Source: DATJFH01 sp035495815
GTDB lineage: Bacteria; Acidobacteriota; Terriglobia; Bryobacterales; Bryobacteraceae
Length of the DNA stretch: 7,308 nucleotides
Direction of reading: 5' to 3'
Assembly: GCA_035495815.1 (NCBI GenBank)
Contig: DATJFH010000155.1
Span: forward strand, 1-7,308
Made by a program: the position numbers and the translations under genes. Positions 1 to 5,809 of the stretch are shown here, one piece after another (position 1 is the first letter of the stretch; each line of letters opens with the position of its first letter). Under the pieces are notes generated by a model. The model worked only from the letters and a program-made list of their open reading frames with translations, did not search any database and was not told the origin of the DNA.

Positions 1-94
1 GCAGTTGGCGCAGTTCAGCGCGCTCGAGCAGAACATCGCCGCCCGCGAAGACCTGGACGCCATCCGCCAGGCCCTGCAGACGGCCAATCCGTAA
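1..94 (+). CDS. flgD: FlgD hook-cap scaffold protein, C-terminal fragment (5' end outside window)
   Basis: The frame starting at base 2 is open from the left edge to TAA at 92-94 and encodes 30 residues. They begin QLAQFSALEQ, the strongly conserved end of the FlgD N-terminal domain, followed by a short helix-like tail ending QTANP. FlgD is exported through the flagellar secretion system and caps the growing hook so that FlgE subunits can polymerise. The protein stops about 20 residues after the conserved block. It therefore lacks the C-terminal Ig-like/tudor region of enterobacterial FlgD and belongs to the short type. The stop lies 4 bases before fliN, so the two genes are almost certainly in one operon. 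The short length of the fragment is the main limit on confidence. Confidence 0.8.
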   Translation, partial: QLAQFSALEQNIAAREDLDAIRQALQTANP

Positions 95-98
95 GCGT

Positions 99-347
99 AT
101 GACGCCGGCCGAAGAGATCGGACGCCTGCACGACATCCGAATCGACCTGGAGGTCGAGCTCGACCGCAAGGTGATGCCCCTGCGCGAGCTGCTGCAGCTC
201 GAGGAAGGCGCCGTCCTGCGCATGAGCCGGTCGGCGGGAGAGAACATCGACATCCTGGTGGATGGAACGGTAATCGGCTTCGGCGAGATCGTGATCATCG
301 AGGATGCCATGGGGATTCGCGTCACCGATTTCCGGTCGGATGAATGA
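99..347 (+). CDS. fliN: FliN flagellar motor switch / C-ring protein (SpoA domain), minimal length
   Basis: This 82-residue protein is essentially one SpoA (surface presentation of antigens) domain. Residues about 13-80 follow the FliN pattern: DIRIDLEVELDR, then a PLRELLQLEEGAVL segment, then ENIDILVDGTVIGFGEIVII, ending with GIRVTDF. FliN forms the base of the cytoplasmic C-ring with FliM, and it binds FliH to bring export cargo to the gate. FliN proteins are commonly longer (about 110-140 residues) because of an N-terminal extension that is absent here. The ATG at 99 follows the flgD stop by 4 bases. No convincing Shine-Dalgarno sequence precedes it, so coupling to flgD translation is likely. 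FliM, the usual neighbour, is not in the window. A FliM C-terminal domain or a type III SctQ domain is unlikely, given the length and the surrounding flagellar genes. Confidence 0.92.
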   Translation: MTPAEEIGRLHDIRIDLEVELDRKVMPLRELLQLEEGAVLRMSRSAGENIDILVDGTVIGFGEIVIIEDAMGIRVTDFRSDE

Positions 348-443
348 CGGGCGGGCTGGGTCGAAGGCCTTGCCGTGCGCGTGCGATGCGGCGGGCGCAT
401 TTTCAAGGGCGCGCGCGCCACAGCCACTGGTAGACCAACGAAG

Positions 444-725
444 ATGGAAATCATAAGTCAATTCGGCATGATCGGCCTGACGCTCGCTTTGCTGGCCGTA
501 ACACTCTGGCTGCTGCGCAGGAAGGGTCTGGCGCAGTTCAACCGCGGGCGATCGCAGCGGCTGCTGGAAGTGGTCGAGTCGAGGCCGCTCGCTCCGGGTC
601 ACACGCTTCTGCTCGTGAGGGTGGCCGACCGCGCCATGGCGCTGGCGACTCACGGAGGCGGGTGCACGCTGCTCGAAACGCGTCCCTGGCGCGAAATACG
701 CCCGGAGACCGAGGTGCGCTCGTGA
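444..725 (+). CDS. fliO: FliO flagellar export assembly protein
   Basis: This 93-residue protein has one N-terminal transmembrane helix (about residues 7-24, GMIGLTLALLAVTLWLL) followed by the positive RRKG stop-transfer. The cytoplasmic domain follows the FliO pattern: LLEVVESRPLAPGHTLLLVRVADRAMAL and then a TLLETRPW end. FliO is poorly conserved and acts as a scaffold for assembly of the FliP ring. It sits directly before fliP, the usual place. I chose the ATG at 444 because it puts the membrane helix at the N terminus. A GTG at 375 is in frame but would only add 23 arginine-rich residues. The ribosome site is weak (GAAG just before ATG). The 96-base gap after fliN has no recognisable gene; it contains a 12-base GC palindrome at 408-419. 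The stop overlaps the fliP GTG start (GTGA). Confidence 0.82.
   Translation: MEIISQFGMIGLTLALLAVTLWLLRRKGLAQFNRGRSQRLLEVVESRPLAPGHTLLLVRVADRAMALATHGGGCTLLETRPWREIRPETEVRS
711..716 (+). promoter_or_regulatory. Shine-Dalgarno site that fixes the fliP start
   Basis: GAGGTG lies 5 bases before the GTG at 722, inside the end of fliO. This is one of the few clear ribosome sites in the operon. It supports the GTG at 722 over the in-frame GTG at 662, which would add 20 residues in front of the signal peptide. Confidence 0.6.
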
Positions 726-1441
726 TCGTCCTCGTGCTGCTGCTGCTGGCGGGAGCCGCGCAGGGCGCCGACGCGTCCCTGTTCGGAATTACTCTGGGAG
801 ACGCCAAGGGCGGCACGGCCGCTGTTCCCGTTCAGATCACGATCCTGCTGACGCTGCTCGCGCTTCTGCCGGCGGCGATCATGTCGGTCACGCCGTTCCT
901 GCGCATCTCGATCGTGCTGCACTTTTTGCGGCAGGCGCTGGGCACGCAGTCCGCGCCGTCCAACCAGACTCTGGTCGGACTCTCGCTGTTCCTCACGATG
1001 CTGGTCACCAGTCCTCTGCTCTCGCAGATCCACGAGGAGGCCTGGGTCCCCATGCAGAAGGGGCAGCTCACCCAGGAGCAGGCTATCGAGCAGGCGGGCA
1101 AGCCGTTGAGCGCCTTTCTGCTGAAGTACACGCGCGAGAAAGATATCCGGCTGTTCCTCGAGATCTCGCACGCGCCGGCGCCCAAGTCGCCGCAGGATCT
1201 GGAATTCAAGATCCTGGTCCCGGCTTACATCATTTCCGAATTGAAGACCGGTTTTCAGATCGGCGCGGTATTGTTCCTGCCCTTTCTGGTGATCGATATC
1301 GTGGTGGCGTCGGTCACGCTTTCGATCGGGATGGTGCAATTGCCTCCGGTGATGATCTCGGCGCCCTTCAAAATCCTATTGTTCGTGCTGGTGGACGGAT
1401 GGAATCTGCTGATCGGATCGCTGATCAAGAGCTTTTACTGA
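722..1441 (+). CDS. fliP: FliP flagellar export-gate membrane protein
   Basis: This 239-residue protein, close to the family's usual 245, has a cleavable-looking signal peptide (residues 1-15, hydrophobic stretch ending AGAAQG before ADASL). The FliP hallmarks follow: TPFLRISIVLHFLRQALGTQ, NQTLVGLSLFLT, the KYTREKDIRLF loop, LKTGFQIGAVLFLPFLVIDI (FliP signature) and LPPVMISAPFKILLFVLVDG near the C terminus. Five FliP copies form most of the helical export channel with FliQ and FliR at the centre of the MS ring. The start is the GTG at 722, which overlaps the fliO stop TGA at 723-725 and has a Shine-Dalgarno site at 711-716. The stop lies 4 bases before fliQ. The injectisome homologue SctR is excluded by context, with FliO in front and FlhF/sigma-28 downstream. 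Confidence 0.97.
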   Translation: MIVLVLLLLAGAAQGADASLFGITLGDAKGGTAAVPVQITILLTLLALLPAAIMSVTPFLRISIVLHFLRQALGTQSAPSNQTLVGLSLFLTMLVTSPLLSQIHEEAWVPMQKGQLTQEQAIEQAGKPLSAFLLKYTREKDIRLFLEISHAPAPKSPQDLEFKILVPAYIISELKTGFQIGAVLFLPFLVIDIVVASVTLSIGMVQLPPVMISAPFKILLFVLVDGWNLLIGSLIKSFY

Positions 1442-1445
1442 CACA

Positions 1446-1715
1446 ATGACCCCCGACTTCGTATCGAGTATTCTCCGGGAGACGCTGATGGCGGCCTTCT
1501 GGATCAGCGCGCCGCTGCTGGTGATCGGACTGGTGGCCGGTGTCCTCATGAGCCTGCTGCAAATTGTCACCGCCATTCAGGACTCGGCCTTCAGCGCCGC
1601 CCCCCGGCTGGCCGCCTTCCTGGCCGGCATTATTCTGCTGATGCCCTGGATGCTGATGAAGATGATGGCGTTCACCTCGTCGATCCTGGGCAACCTTTCA
1701 CGATTCGCGCACTGA
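1446..1715 (+). CDS. fliQ: FliQ flagellar export-gate membrane protein
   Basis: This 89-residue protein has the normal FliQ length and form: two hydrophobic helices (about residues 15-41 and 53-78) forming a hairpin around a polar turn (QIVTAIQDSAFSAAPRLA). The helix ends VLMSLLQ and LMPWMLMKMM match the family. FliQ subunits pack around the FliP5FliR1 core of the export channel. In the turn, the common QIxExTLSFxPK pattern is replaced by IQDSAFSAAPR; the proline and a basic residue are kept. The ATG lies 4 bases after the fliP stop and the TGA lies 2 bases before fliR. No strong ribosome site is seen, which suggests coupled translation. Confidence 0.95.
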   Translation: MTPDFVSSILRETLMAAFWISAPLLVIGLVAGVLMSLLQIVTAIQDSAFSAAPRLAAFLAGIILLMPWMLMKMMAFTSSILGNLSRFAH

Positions 1716-1717
1716 AC

Positions 1718-2503
1718 ATGCCGCCGCAGATCAGCATTTCGACCGCAACGCTCTACGGTTTCCTGCTGGTCCTGACCCGCGTCTCGTTCACCTTCGTATT
1801 CGCTCCCATGCCGCAGCTCAAGCAGTCCTCGACGACGCTGCGCGTGGTGCTGTCATTGGCGATCACGATCGCGCTTCAAGCCACGTGGCCGGCGACGCCG
1901 GTCTCGACGAGCCGGGGCGCCGAGGAAACCTGGAAGCTGCTGGCCCGCCTCGCGGGCGAAGCCGGCCTCGGAATCGCCATCGGCCTGGTGGTCTCGCTGC
2001 TGTCGGACGCGCTGACGCTGTCGATGCAGATTCTCGGCATTCAGGCGGGCTTCGGATATGCGTCCACCATCGATCCGAATTCCGAAGCCGATAGCGGCGT
2101 TCTGGTGGTGCTGGCGCAGCTGGCCGCATGGCTGCTGTTTCTGACGTTCGGCATGGAGCGCCATCTGATTCGGGCGCTGGCCGCCAGTCTCGAAGCCTAT
2201 CCGGCGGGATCCTATGCGCTGCCGGCGGAGGCCAGGGCCGCGGTGCTGACCCTGGGTTCGGCGATATTCCCCGCGGCGCTGCGGCTGGCGCTGCCGGTGG
2301 TTGCGCTTTTGATGCTGGTCGATATCGCCTTCGCACTTTTCGGCCGGCTCCACGCCCAATTGCAGCTGATCTCGCTCGCGTTCCCCGCCAAGATGCTGGC
2401 CGCGCTTGCGATGCTGGCGCTGCTGAGCCCGGTCTTTCCCAGGGCTTATGAAGCGGTCGCGGCCAAAGGCGTATCGGCCCTCCTGAGGCTGGGGGGCAAC
2501 TGA
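1718..2503 (+). CDS. fliR: FliR flagellar export-gate membrane protein
   Basis: This 261-residue polytopic membrane protein is of usual FliR length. Recognisable blocks are the start (LYGFLLVLTRVSFTFVFAPM), the LRVVLSLAITIAL helix, the GLGIAIGLVVSLLSDALTLSMQILGIQAGF block, and the LPVVALLMLVDIAFALFGR/QLQLISLAFPAKM region near the C terminus. One FliR copy completes the FliP5FliR1 channel. Between the second and third blocks is a polar loop (about residues 57-72, TPVSTSRGAEE). Its DNA, 1896-1911, is exactly repeated in the flhB-flhA gap (see the repeat entries). The ATG is 2 bases after the fliQ stop, and the TGA shares its final base with the flhB ATG (TGATG). Confidence 0.96.
   Translation: MPPQISISTATLYGFLLVLTRVSFTFVFAPMPQLKQSSTTLRVVLSLAITIALQATWPATPVSTSRGAEETWKLLARLAGEAGLGIAIGLVVSLLSDALTLSMQILGIQAGFGYASTIDPNSEADSGVLVVLAQLAAWLLFLTFGMERHLIRALAASLEAYPAGSYALPAEARAAVLTLGSAIFPAALRLALPVVALLMLVDIAFALFGRLHAQLQLISLAFPAKMLAALAMLALLSPVFPRAYEAVAAKGVSALLRLGGN
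1896..1911 (+). repeat. 16-base sequence inside fliR, copy 1
   Basis: CGCCGGTCTCGACGAG at 1896-1911 is identical to 3624-3639 in the flhB-flhA gap, in the same orientation. Flanking bases do not match. In fliR it covers codons for about residues 60-65 in a polar loop. Confidence 0.6.
2485..2496 (+). promoter_or_regulatory. Purine-rich ribosome site for flhB
   Basis: GAGGCTGGGGGG at the end of fliR ends 6 bases before the flhB ATG at 2503. It gives flhB its own ribosome site in addition to the TGATG restart overlap with fliR. Confidence 0.45.
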
Positions 2504-3561
2504 TGGCCGACAAGAGCCAGCAAACAGAGAAACCGACTCCCCGAAAGCTGGAGAAAGCCCGCAAAGACGGTCATTTTCCCACCAGTAAAGAGTTCGTCGC
2601 CGGCCTGCAATTTCTGGTTTTCGTCAGCCTGTTGTGCGTGTATGGCCCCGGTTGGCTTTCAAGGCTGGTCGAAGCCTCGCGACAGGTTCTGAGCCACGGA
2701 TTTCACAACGAGCTGACGCCTTCCAGCCTGCACGAACTGGTGACCATGCTGACCCGTCGCCTGGCATTCCCCATGCTCATGGGCGCGGCCGCGCTGGTGT
2801 TTGCGGGCCTGGCGGCGCACCTGGCGGTGACCCGGCTCGGGTTTGCGCCGGCCAAGCTTACGCCGGACCTGGCGCGCCTGAATCCCGGCAAGAATCTGAA
2901 GAATCTCAAAAGGCAGAATTTCACCAACTTCGCCCAGGCGCTGATTCTGATACCGCTGTTCTCCCTGGCCGTCTACATGGCCGCGCGAAACAGCCTTCCC
3001 GAGTTCTTGCAATTGCCCTTTCAGACCGTAGACTCGGGCCTGAAGCGGGTCACCTCGTCCATCGGCGATCTCCTGTGGAAAGCCGCCGCCCTGTTCATGG
3101 TCTGGGGATCGATCGACCTGTTCCGCCAGCAGCGGCGCTTCCAGTCGGAAATGCGGATGAGCAAGCAGGAGGTCCGGGAAGAAGCACGGGACTCCGACGG
3201 AAACCCGCAGGTCAAAGCGAAAATCCGCCGGTTGCAACGCGACGCGGCCCGCCGCCGCATGATGAGCCAGGTGCCGTCCGCTACGGCCGTGATCGTGAAT
3301 CCGACGCACTTTGCCGTGGCCATCCGCTACCACCCGGAGTCGATGTCCACGCCGTTGGTCGTCGCCAAGGGCAAGAACTACCTGGCTCTGCGGATCCGCA
3401 CGATCGCCATCGAGCACATGATCCCCATCGTCGAGAACCCGCCGCTGGCGCAGGCGCTTTATAAGACCGCGGAAGTCGGGCAGGAGATTCCGGTGAATTT
3501 CTATCGCGCCATCGCCGAGATTCTGGCGTACATCTATAAGCTTCGAAAAAAACATGGTTAA
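2503..3561 (+). CDS. flhB: FlhB flagellar export switch protein (autocleaving)
   Basis: This 352-residue protein starts with the FlhB N-terminal pattern (QTEKPTPRKLEKARKDGHFPTSKE), followed by four hydrophobic segments (about 34-51, 88-110, 144-161, 188-206). After the linker (RMSKQEVREEARDSDGNP, then KIRRLQRDAARRRMM) comes the autocleavage motif NPTH at residues 266-269 (codons 3298-3309), where the chain self-cleaves between N and P. The C-terminal domain (KGKNYLALRIRTIA, ENPPLAQALYK, GQEIPVNFYRAIAEILAYIY) is complete. FlhB controls the switch from rod/hook to filament export. The start overlaps the fliR stop. The stop is followed by a 105-base gap to flhA, the longest gap in the operon. 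Confidence 0.97.
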   Translation: MADKSQQTEKPTPRKLEKARKDGHFPTSKEFVAGLQFLVFVSLLCVYGPGWLSRLVEASRQVLSHGFHNELTPSSLHELVTMLTRRLAFPMLMGAAALVFAGLAAHLAVTRLGFAPAKLTPDLARLNPGKNLKNLKRQNFTNFAQALILIPLFSLAVYMAARNSLPEFLQLPFQTVDSGLKRVTSSIGDLLWKAAALFMVWGSIDLFRQQRRFQSEMRMSKQEVREEARDSDGNPQVKAKIRRLQRDAARRRMMSQVPSATAVIVNPTHFAVAIRYHPESMSTPLVVAKGKNYLALRIRTIAIEHMIPIVENPPLAQALYKTAEVGQEIPVNFYRAIAEILAYIYKLRKKHG

Positions 3562-3563
3562 TC

Positions 3564-3605
3564 GAAAGTCAAAAGGGGAAAGTCCACAGGCGAAAGTCGA
3601 AAGCG
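3564..3605 (+). repeat. Degenerate 7-base tandem repeat array in the flhB-flhA gap
   Basis: Six consecutive 7-base units can be read: GAAAGTC, AAAAGGG, GAAAGTC, CACAGGC, GAAAGTC, GAAAGCG. GAAAGTC recurs at 3564, 3578 and 3592, exactly 14 bases apart, with a fourth near copy at 3599. It starts 2 bases after the flhB stop. The layout resembles short tandemly repeated heptanucleotides known from some bacterial intergenic regions. Function is unknown. Confidence 0.6.
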
Positions 3606-3623
3606 AACCGGTTGCGGGGGTCG

Positions 3624-3639
3624 CGCCGGTCTCGACGAG
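3624..3639 (+). repeat. 16-base sequence in the flhB-flhA gap, copy 2
   Basis: This is identical to 1896-1911 within fliR and lies downstream of the heptad array. It may be part of a dispersed intergenic element together with that array; this is an inference. Confidence 0.55.
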
Positions 3640-3645
3640 TTTTGA

Positions 3646-3666
3646 CCTTTTTCTGCCTTCCCTCCC
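3646..3666 (+). promoter_or_regulatory. Pyrimidine-rich flhA leader without a Shine-Dalgarno site
   Basis: The 21 bases before the flhA ATG are almost all C and T, broken by a single G at 3655. No purine-rich ribosome site is present, which is the opposite of fliP and flhB. TTTTGAC at 3640-3646 is also a perfect 7-base complement of GTCAAAA at 3568-3574 in the repeat array, so the two could pair weakly. Confidence 0.4.
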
Positions 3667-5727
3667 ATGACCAAAGCCCTCACCCAAGCCAGCCCGCTGC
3701 CGGCGGGACTTCGCGACATTGCGGTTCCGGTCGCCGTTCTCGGAATCGTCCTGGTAATGATCGCCCCCATTCCGGCGTTCCTGCTGGATCTGCTGATCAG
3801 CGCCAATATCATGTTCTCCGTGGTGGTCCTGCTGATTTCGCTTTATATACGGCGGGCCGTCGAGTTCAACGTCTTTCCCACGGCCCTGTTGCTGCTCACG
3901 CTGTTCCGGCTGGCGCTGAACATCTCCTCGTCGCGTTCGATTCTGCTCAACGGGGCCACGGGCACGGCCGCGGCCGGTCACGTTATCGAAGCCTTCGGGA
4001 ATTTCGTGGTGGGCGGGAATTATGTGATCGGCGTGGTGATCTTCCTGGTCCTGATCGCGATTCAGTTCGTGGTCATCAATCACGGCGCGGTGCGCATTTC
4101 GGAAGTGACCGCGCGCTTCACCTTGGACGCCATGCCCGGAAAACAGATGTCCATCGATTCGGACCTGAACGCCGGACTGATCGACGAGAACGAAGCCCGG
4201 CTGCGCCGCAAGCAGATTTCGAGCGAGGCGGAGTTTTACGGCGCCATGGACGGCGCCACCCGGTTCACCCAGCGTGACGCCATCGCCAGCATGCTCATCA
4301 CCGTGATCAACATCGTCGCCGGATTCCTGATCGGCGTGCTGCAGCACGGCATGGACCTCACGAAGGCTCTGAAAACCTATACCGTATTGACCATCGGCGA
4401 CGGACTGGTGACCGTGATCCCGGCCCTGGTCATTTCCGTTTCGGGCGGTCTGATCGTAACCCGCTCCAACTCCGAGTCCAGGTTGACCGACACGTTGCGC
4501 AGCCAGTTCATGGGCGATGCGCAACCGCTGCTGCTGGCTTCCGGTATTCTGGCGGCCCTGGCGGCGCTGCCTGGAATGCCCGTCCTCCCGTTTCTGTTCA
4601 TGAGCGGGGGAACGGGCTGGATCGGATGGCGTCTGCGTCAAAAAGTCGCCGCCGCCGAACAACTTCCTGCGGCTGAGCCCAGGGTGGCGGCCAGGGAAAA
4701 TATCGAGTCTCTGCTCAAGGTGGAGCCGCTCGCCGTGGAGGTCGGCCTCGGGCTGGTGGGAATGGTGGACGGCGGGTCGAACTCGCCGCTGCTGCGCAGA
4801 ATCACCGGCATCCGCAAGCAACTGGCCGGAGAACTCGGCTACACGCTGCCCGCGGTGCGCGTAACCGACAACCTGGCGCTGGGAGCGCGCGACTATTCCA
4901 TCAAGCTGAAGGGGGTCGAAATCGCCCGCTACGAATTGAAACACGGTTGCGAGCTGGCCATAAGGCCCCCGGGCTCGGTGGACGACCGCCGTGCGATCGA
5001 AGGCGTTTCCACTTTGGAACCGGCCTTCGGCATTCCGGCGGTCTGGGTCAGATCGGAACAGGCTGAATTGGCTCGAAACGCAGGCTACACCGTGGTGGAC
5101 GCTTCGAATATCGTCGGCACGCATTTGATGGAAGTCATTCGCCGCCATTCGCATGAACTGTTCTCACGCCATGACGCCAAGAAGTTCCTGGACCGAGTGG
5201 CTGAGGACAATCCGAAGCTGGTGGAGGACTTGGTTCCCAAATTGCTATCCCTGGCTGTATTGCAACGTGTTCTGCAGAATTTGTTGCGGGAGCGGGTTTC
5301 GATCCGGGACGCGGTGACCGTTCTCGAAGCCCTGGGCGAGGCGGGCAACATGACGCGCAACCCGGCGCTGCTCACCGAATTCGTGAGGCAGGCTCTGAGC
5401 CGGGCGATCGTACAGCCGTATCTCGGTCCGAAGGGCGACCTGCCGGCCTTCTTCCTGGATTCCTCCATCGAGCAGGCCATCGAGTCGTCGGTGGAGCACG
5501 GCGAGCATGCCAGCCAGTTGAACCTGGCGCCGCAGAGAATTCGGGAGATCCTGGAGCGGTTTGCCAAGAGGGCGCAGAACCTGGACGGGCCGGTGGTGGC
5601 GGTCTGCTCGACCGGAGCGCGGTATTTCCTGCGCCAGTTGCTCGAACCGTCGTTCAGGAATGTGTTCGTGCTGTCGCACAGTGAGATTCCGCCGGGCACC
5701 AAGGTGACATCACTGGGGTTGATTTAG
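3667..5727 (+). CDS. flhA: FlhA flagellar export-gate protein (FHIPEP family)
   Basis: This 686-residue protein has full FlhA length. The N-terminal half is membrane-bound, with a first helix at about 18-38 and IPAFLLDLLISANI matching the family. It carries the FHIPEP signature at residues 81-94 (RLALNISSSRSILL). The FTLDAMPGKQMSIDSDLNAG block (151-170), with its conserved acidic residues, lies in the cytoplasmic loop between membrane helices. HGMDLTKALKTYTVLTIGDG and the following helices end near residue 313. The cytoplasmic C-terminal domain (about 345-686) docks chaperones and export substrates, and it ends HSEIPPGTKVTSLGLI as is typical. FlhA forms the nonameric ring that uses ion flow to drive export. 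One oddity is I-N-H-G-A at 137-141, where most family members, as I recall, have I-T-K-G-A. ATG 3667 is the longest in-frame start and gives a normal N terminus, but it lacks a Shine-Dalgarno site. Confidence 0.97.
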   Translation: MTKALTQASPLPAGLRDIAVPVAVLGIVLVMIAPIPAFLLDLLISANIMFSVVVLLISLYIRRAVEFNVFPTALLLLTLFRLALNISSSRSILLNGATGTAAAGHVIEAFGNFVVGGNYVIGVVIFLVLIAIQFVVINHGAVRISEVTARFTLDAMPGKQMSIDSDLNAGLIDENEARLRRKQISSEAEFYGAMDGATRFTQRDAIASMLITVINIVAGFLIGVLQHGMDLTKALKTYTVLTIGDGLVTVIPALVISVSGGLIVTRSNSESRLTDTLRSQFMGDAQPLLLASGILAALAALPGMPVLPFLFMSGGTGWIGWRLRQKVAAAEQLPAAEPRVAARENIESLLKVEPLAVEVGLGLVGMVDGGSNSPLLRRITGIRKQLAGELGYTLPAVRVTDNLALGARDYSIKLKGVEIARYELKHGCELAIRPPGSVDDRRAIEGVSTLEPAFGIPAVWVRSEQAELARNAGYTVVDASNIVGTHLMEVIRRHSHELFSRHDAKKFLDRVAEDNPKLVEDLVPKLLSLAVLQRVLQNLLRERVSIRDAVTVLEALGEAGNMTRNPALLTEFVRQALSRAIVQPYLGPKGDLPAFFLDSSIEQAIESSVEHGEHASQLNLAPQRIREILERFAKRAQNLDGPVVAVCSTGARYFLRQLLEPSFRNVFVLSHSEIPPGTKVTSLGLI

Positions 5728-5736
5728 GGAGCCGGG

Positions 5737-5757
5737 CGTCAGGACGAAGTCTGGACG
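5737..5757 (+). promoter_or_regulatory. Predicted hairpin 1 in the flhA-flhF gap
   Basis: CGTCAGGAC at 5737-5745 and GTCTGGACG at 5749-5757 form a 9-position stem with one A-G mismatch and one G-U pair around a GAA loop. No U-run follows, so it is not a classic intrinsic terminator. The role is unknown. Confidence 0.4.
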
Positions 5758-5788
5758 CGGCCGCGCGGGAAGGGTAGCCCCGCGGCTG
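5758..5788 (+). promoter_or_regulatory. Predicted GC-rich hairpin 2 just before the flhF ribosome site
   Basis: The bases at 5758-5765 plus GGG at 5767-5769 pair with CCC at 5778-5780 and the bases at 5781-5788. This makes an 11-base-pair stem with one bulged C (5766), one G-U pair, and an 8-base loop (AAGGGTAG). It directly abuts hairpin 1 and ends about 10 bases before the flhF ribosome site. It could affect mRNA stability or flhF translation. No U-run follows. Confidence 0.45.
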
Positions 5789-5798
5789 TAACGTACTT

Positions 5799-5807
5799 GG
5801 AAAAAAA
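5799..5807 (+). promoter_or_regulatory. Weak ribosome site for flhF
   Basis: GGAAAAAAA ends 2 bases before the flhF ATG at 5810. Only the GG-A part resembles a Shine-Dalgarno sequence; the A-rich tract keeps the start unstructured next to the GC-rich hairpin. Confidence 0.35.
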
Positions 5808-5809
5808 CG

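Noticed and set aside
408..419. 12-base palindrome GGCGCGCGCGCC in the fliN-fliO gap
   Set aside because: This is a simple alternating GC run in a GC-rich genome with no U-run or other sign of a terminator or operator.
375..443. GTG start giving FliO 23 more residues
   Set aside because: The extension is Arg/Gly-rich and would bury the N-terminal membrane helix. ATG 444 fits the family better.
662..721. GTG start giving FliP 20 more residues
   Set aside because: It would overlap fliO by 64 bases and push the signal peptide inward, while GTG 722 has a good ribosome site and a GTGA overlap.
3612..4277. 221-codon + strand open frame over the start of flhA
   Set aside because: This is an out-of-frame shadow of flhA with Arg/Gly/His-rich content and no family resemblance.
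2659..5154. 831-codon open frame on the - strand, antisense to flhB, the gap and flhA
   Set aside because: It is rich in His, Gln, Arg and Asp and resembles no protein family, which is typical of a frame opened by GC-rich codon bias opposite real genes. It also crosses two well-conserved genes.
722..5727. Non-flagellar type III secretion (SctR/S/T/U/V) instead of flagellar genes
   Set aside because: FliO, a FlgD end, FlhF and a sigma-28 gene in the same operon point clearly to flagella.
5760..5796. Resemblance to part of a cobalamin riboswitch (GGGAA, then CCCCGCGGCTGTAACG)
   Set aside because: The match is to a short stretch only. No B12 box is visible, and the 82-base gap is far shorter than a full cobalamin riboswitch. 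The downstream gene has no link to B12.
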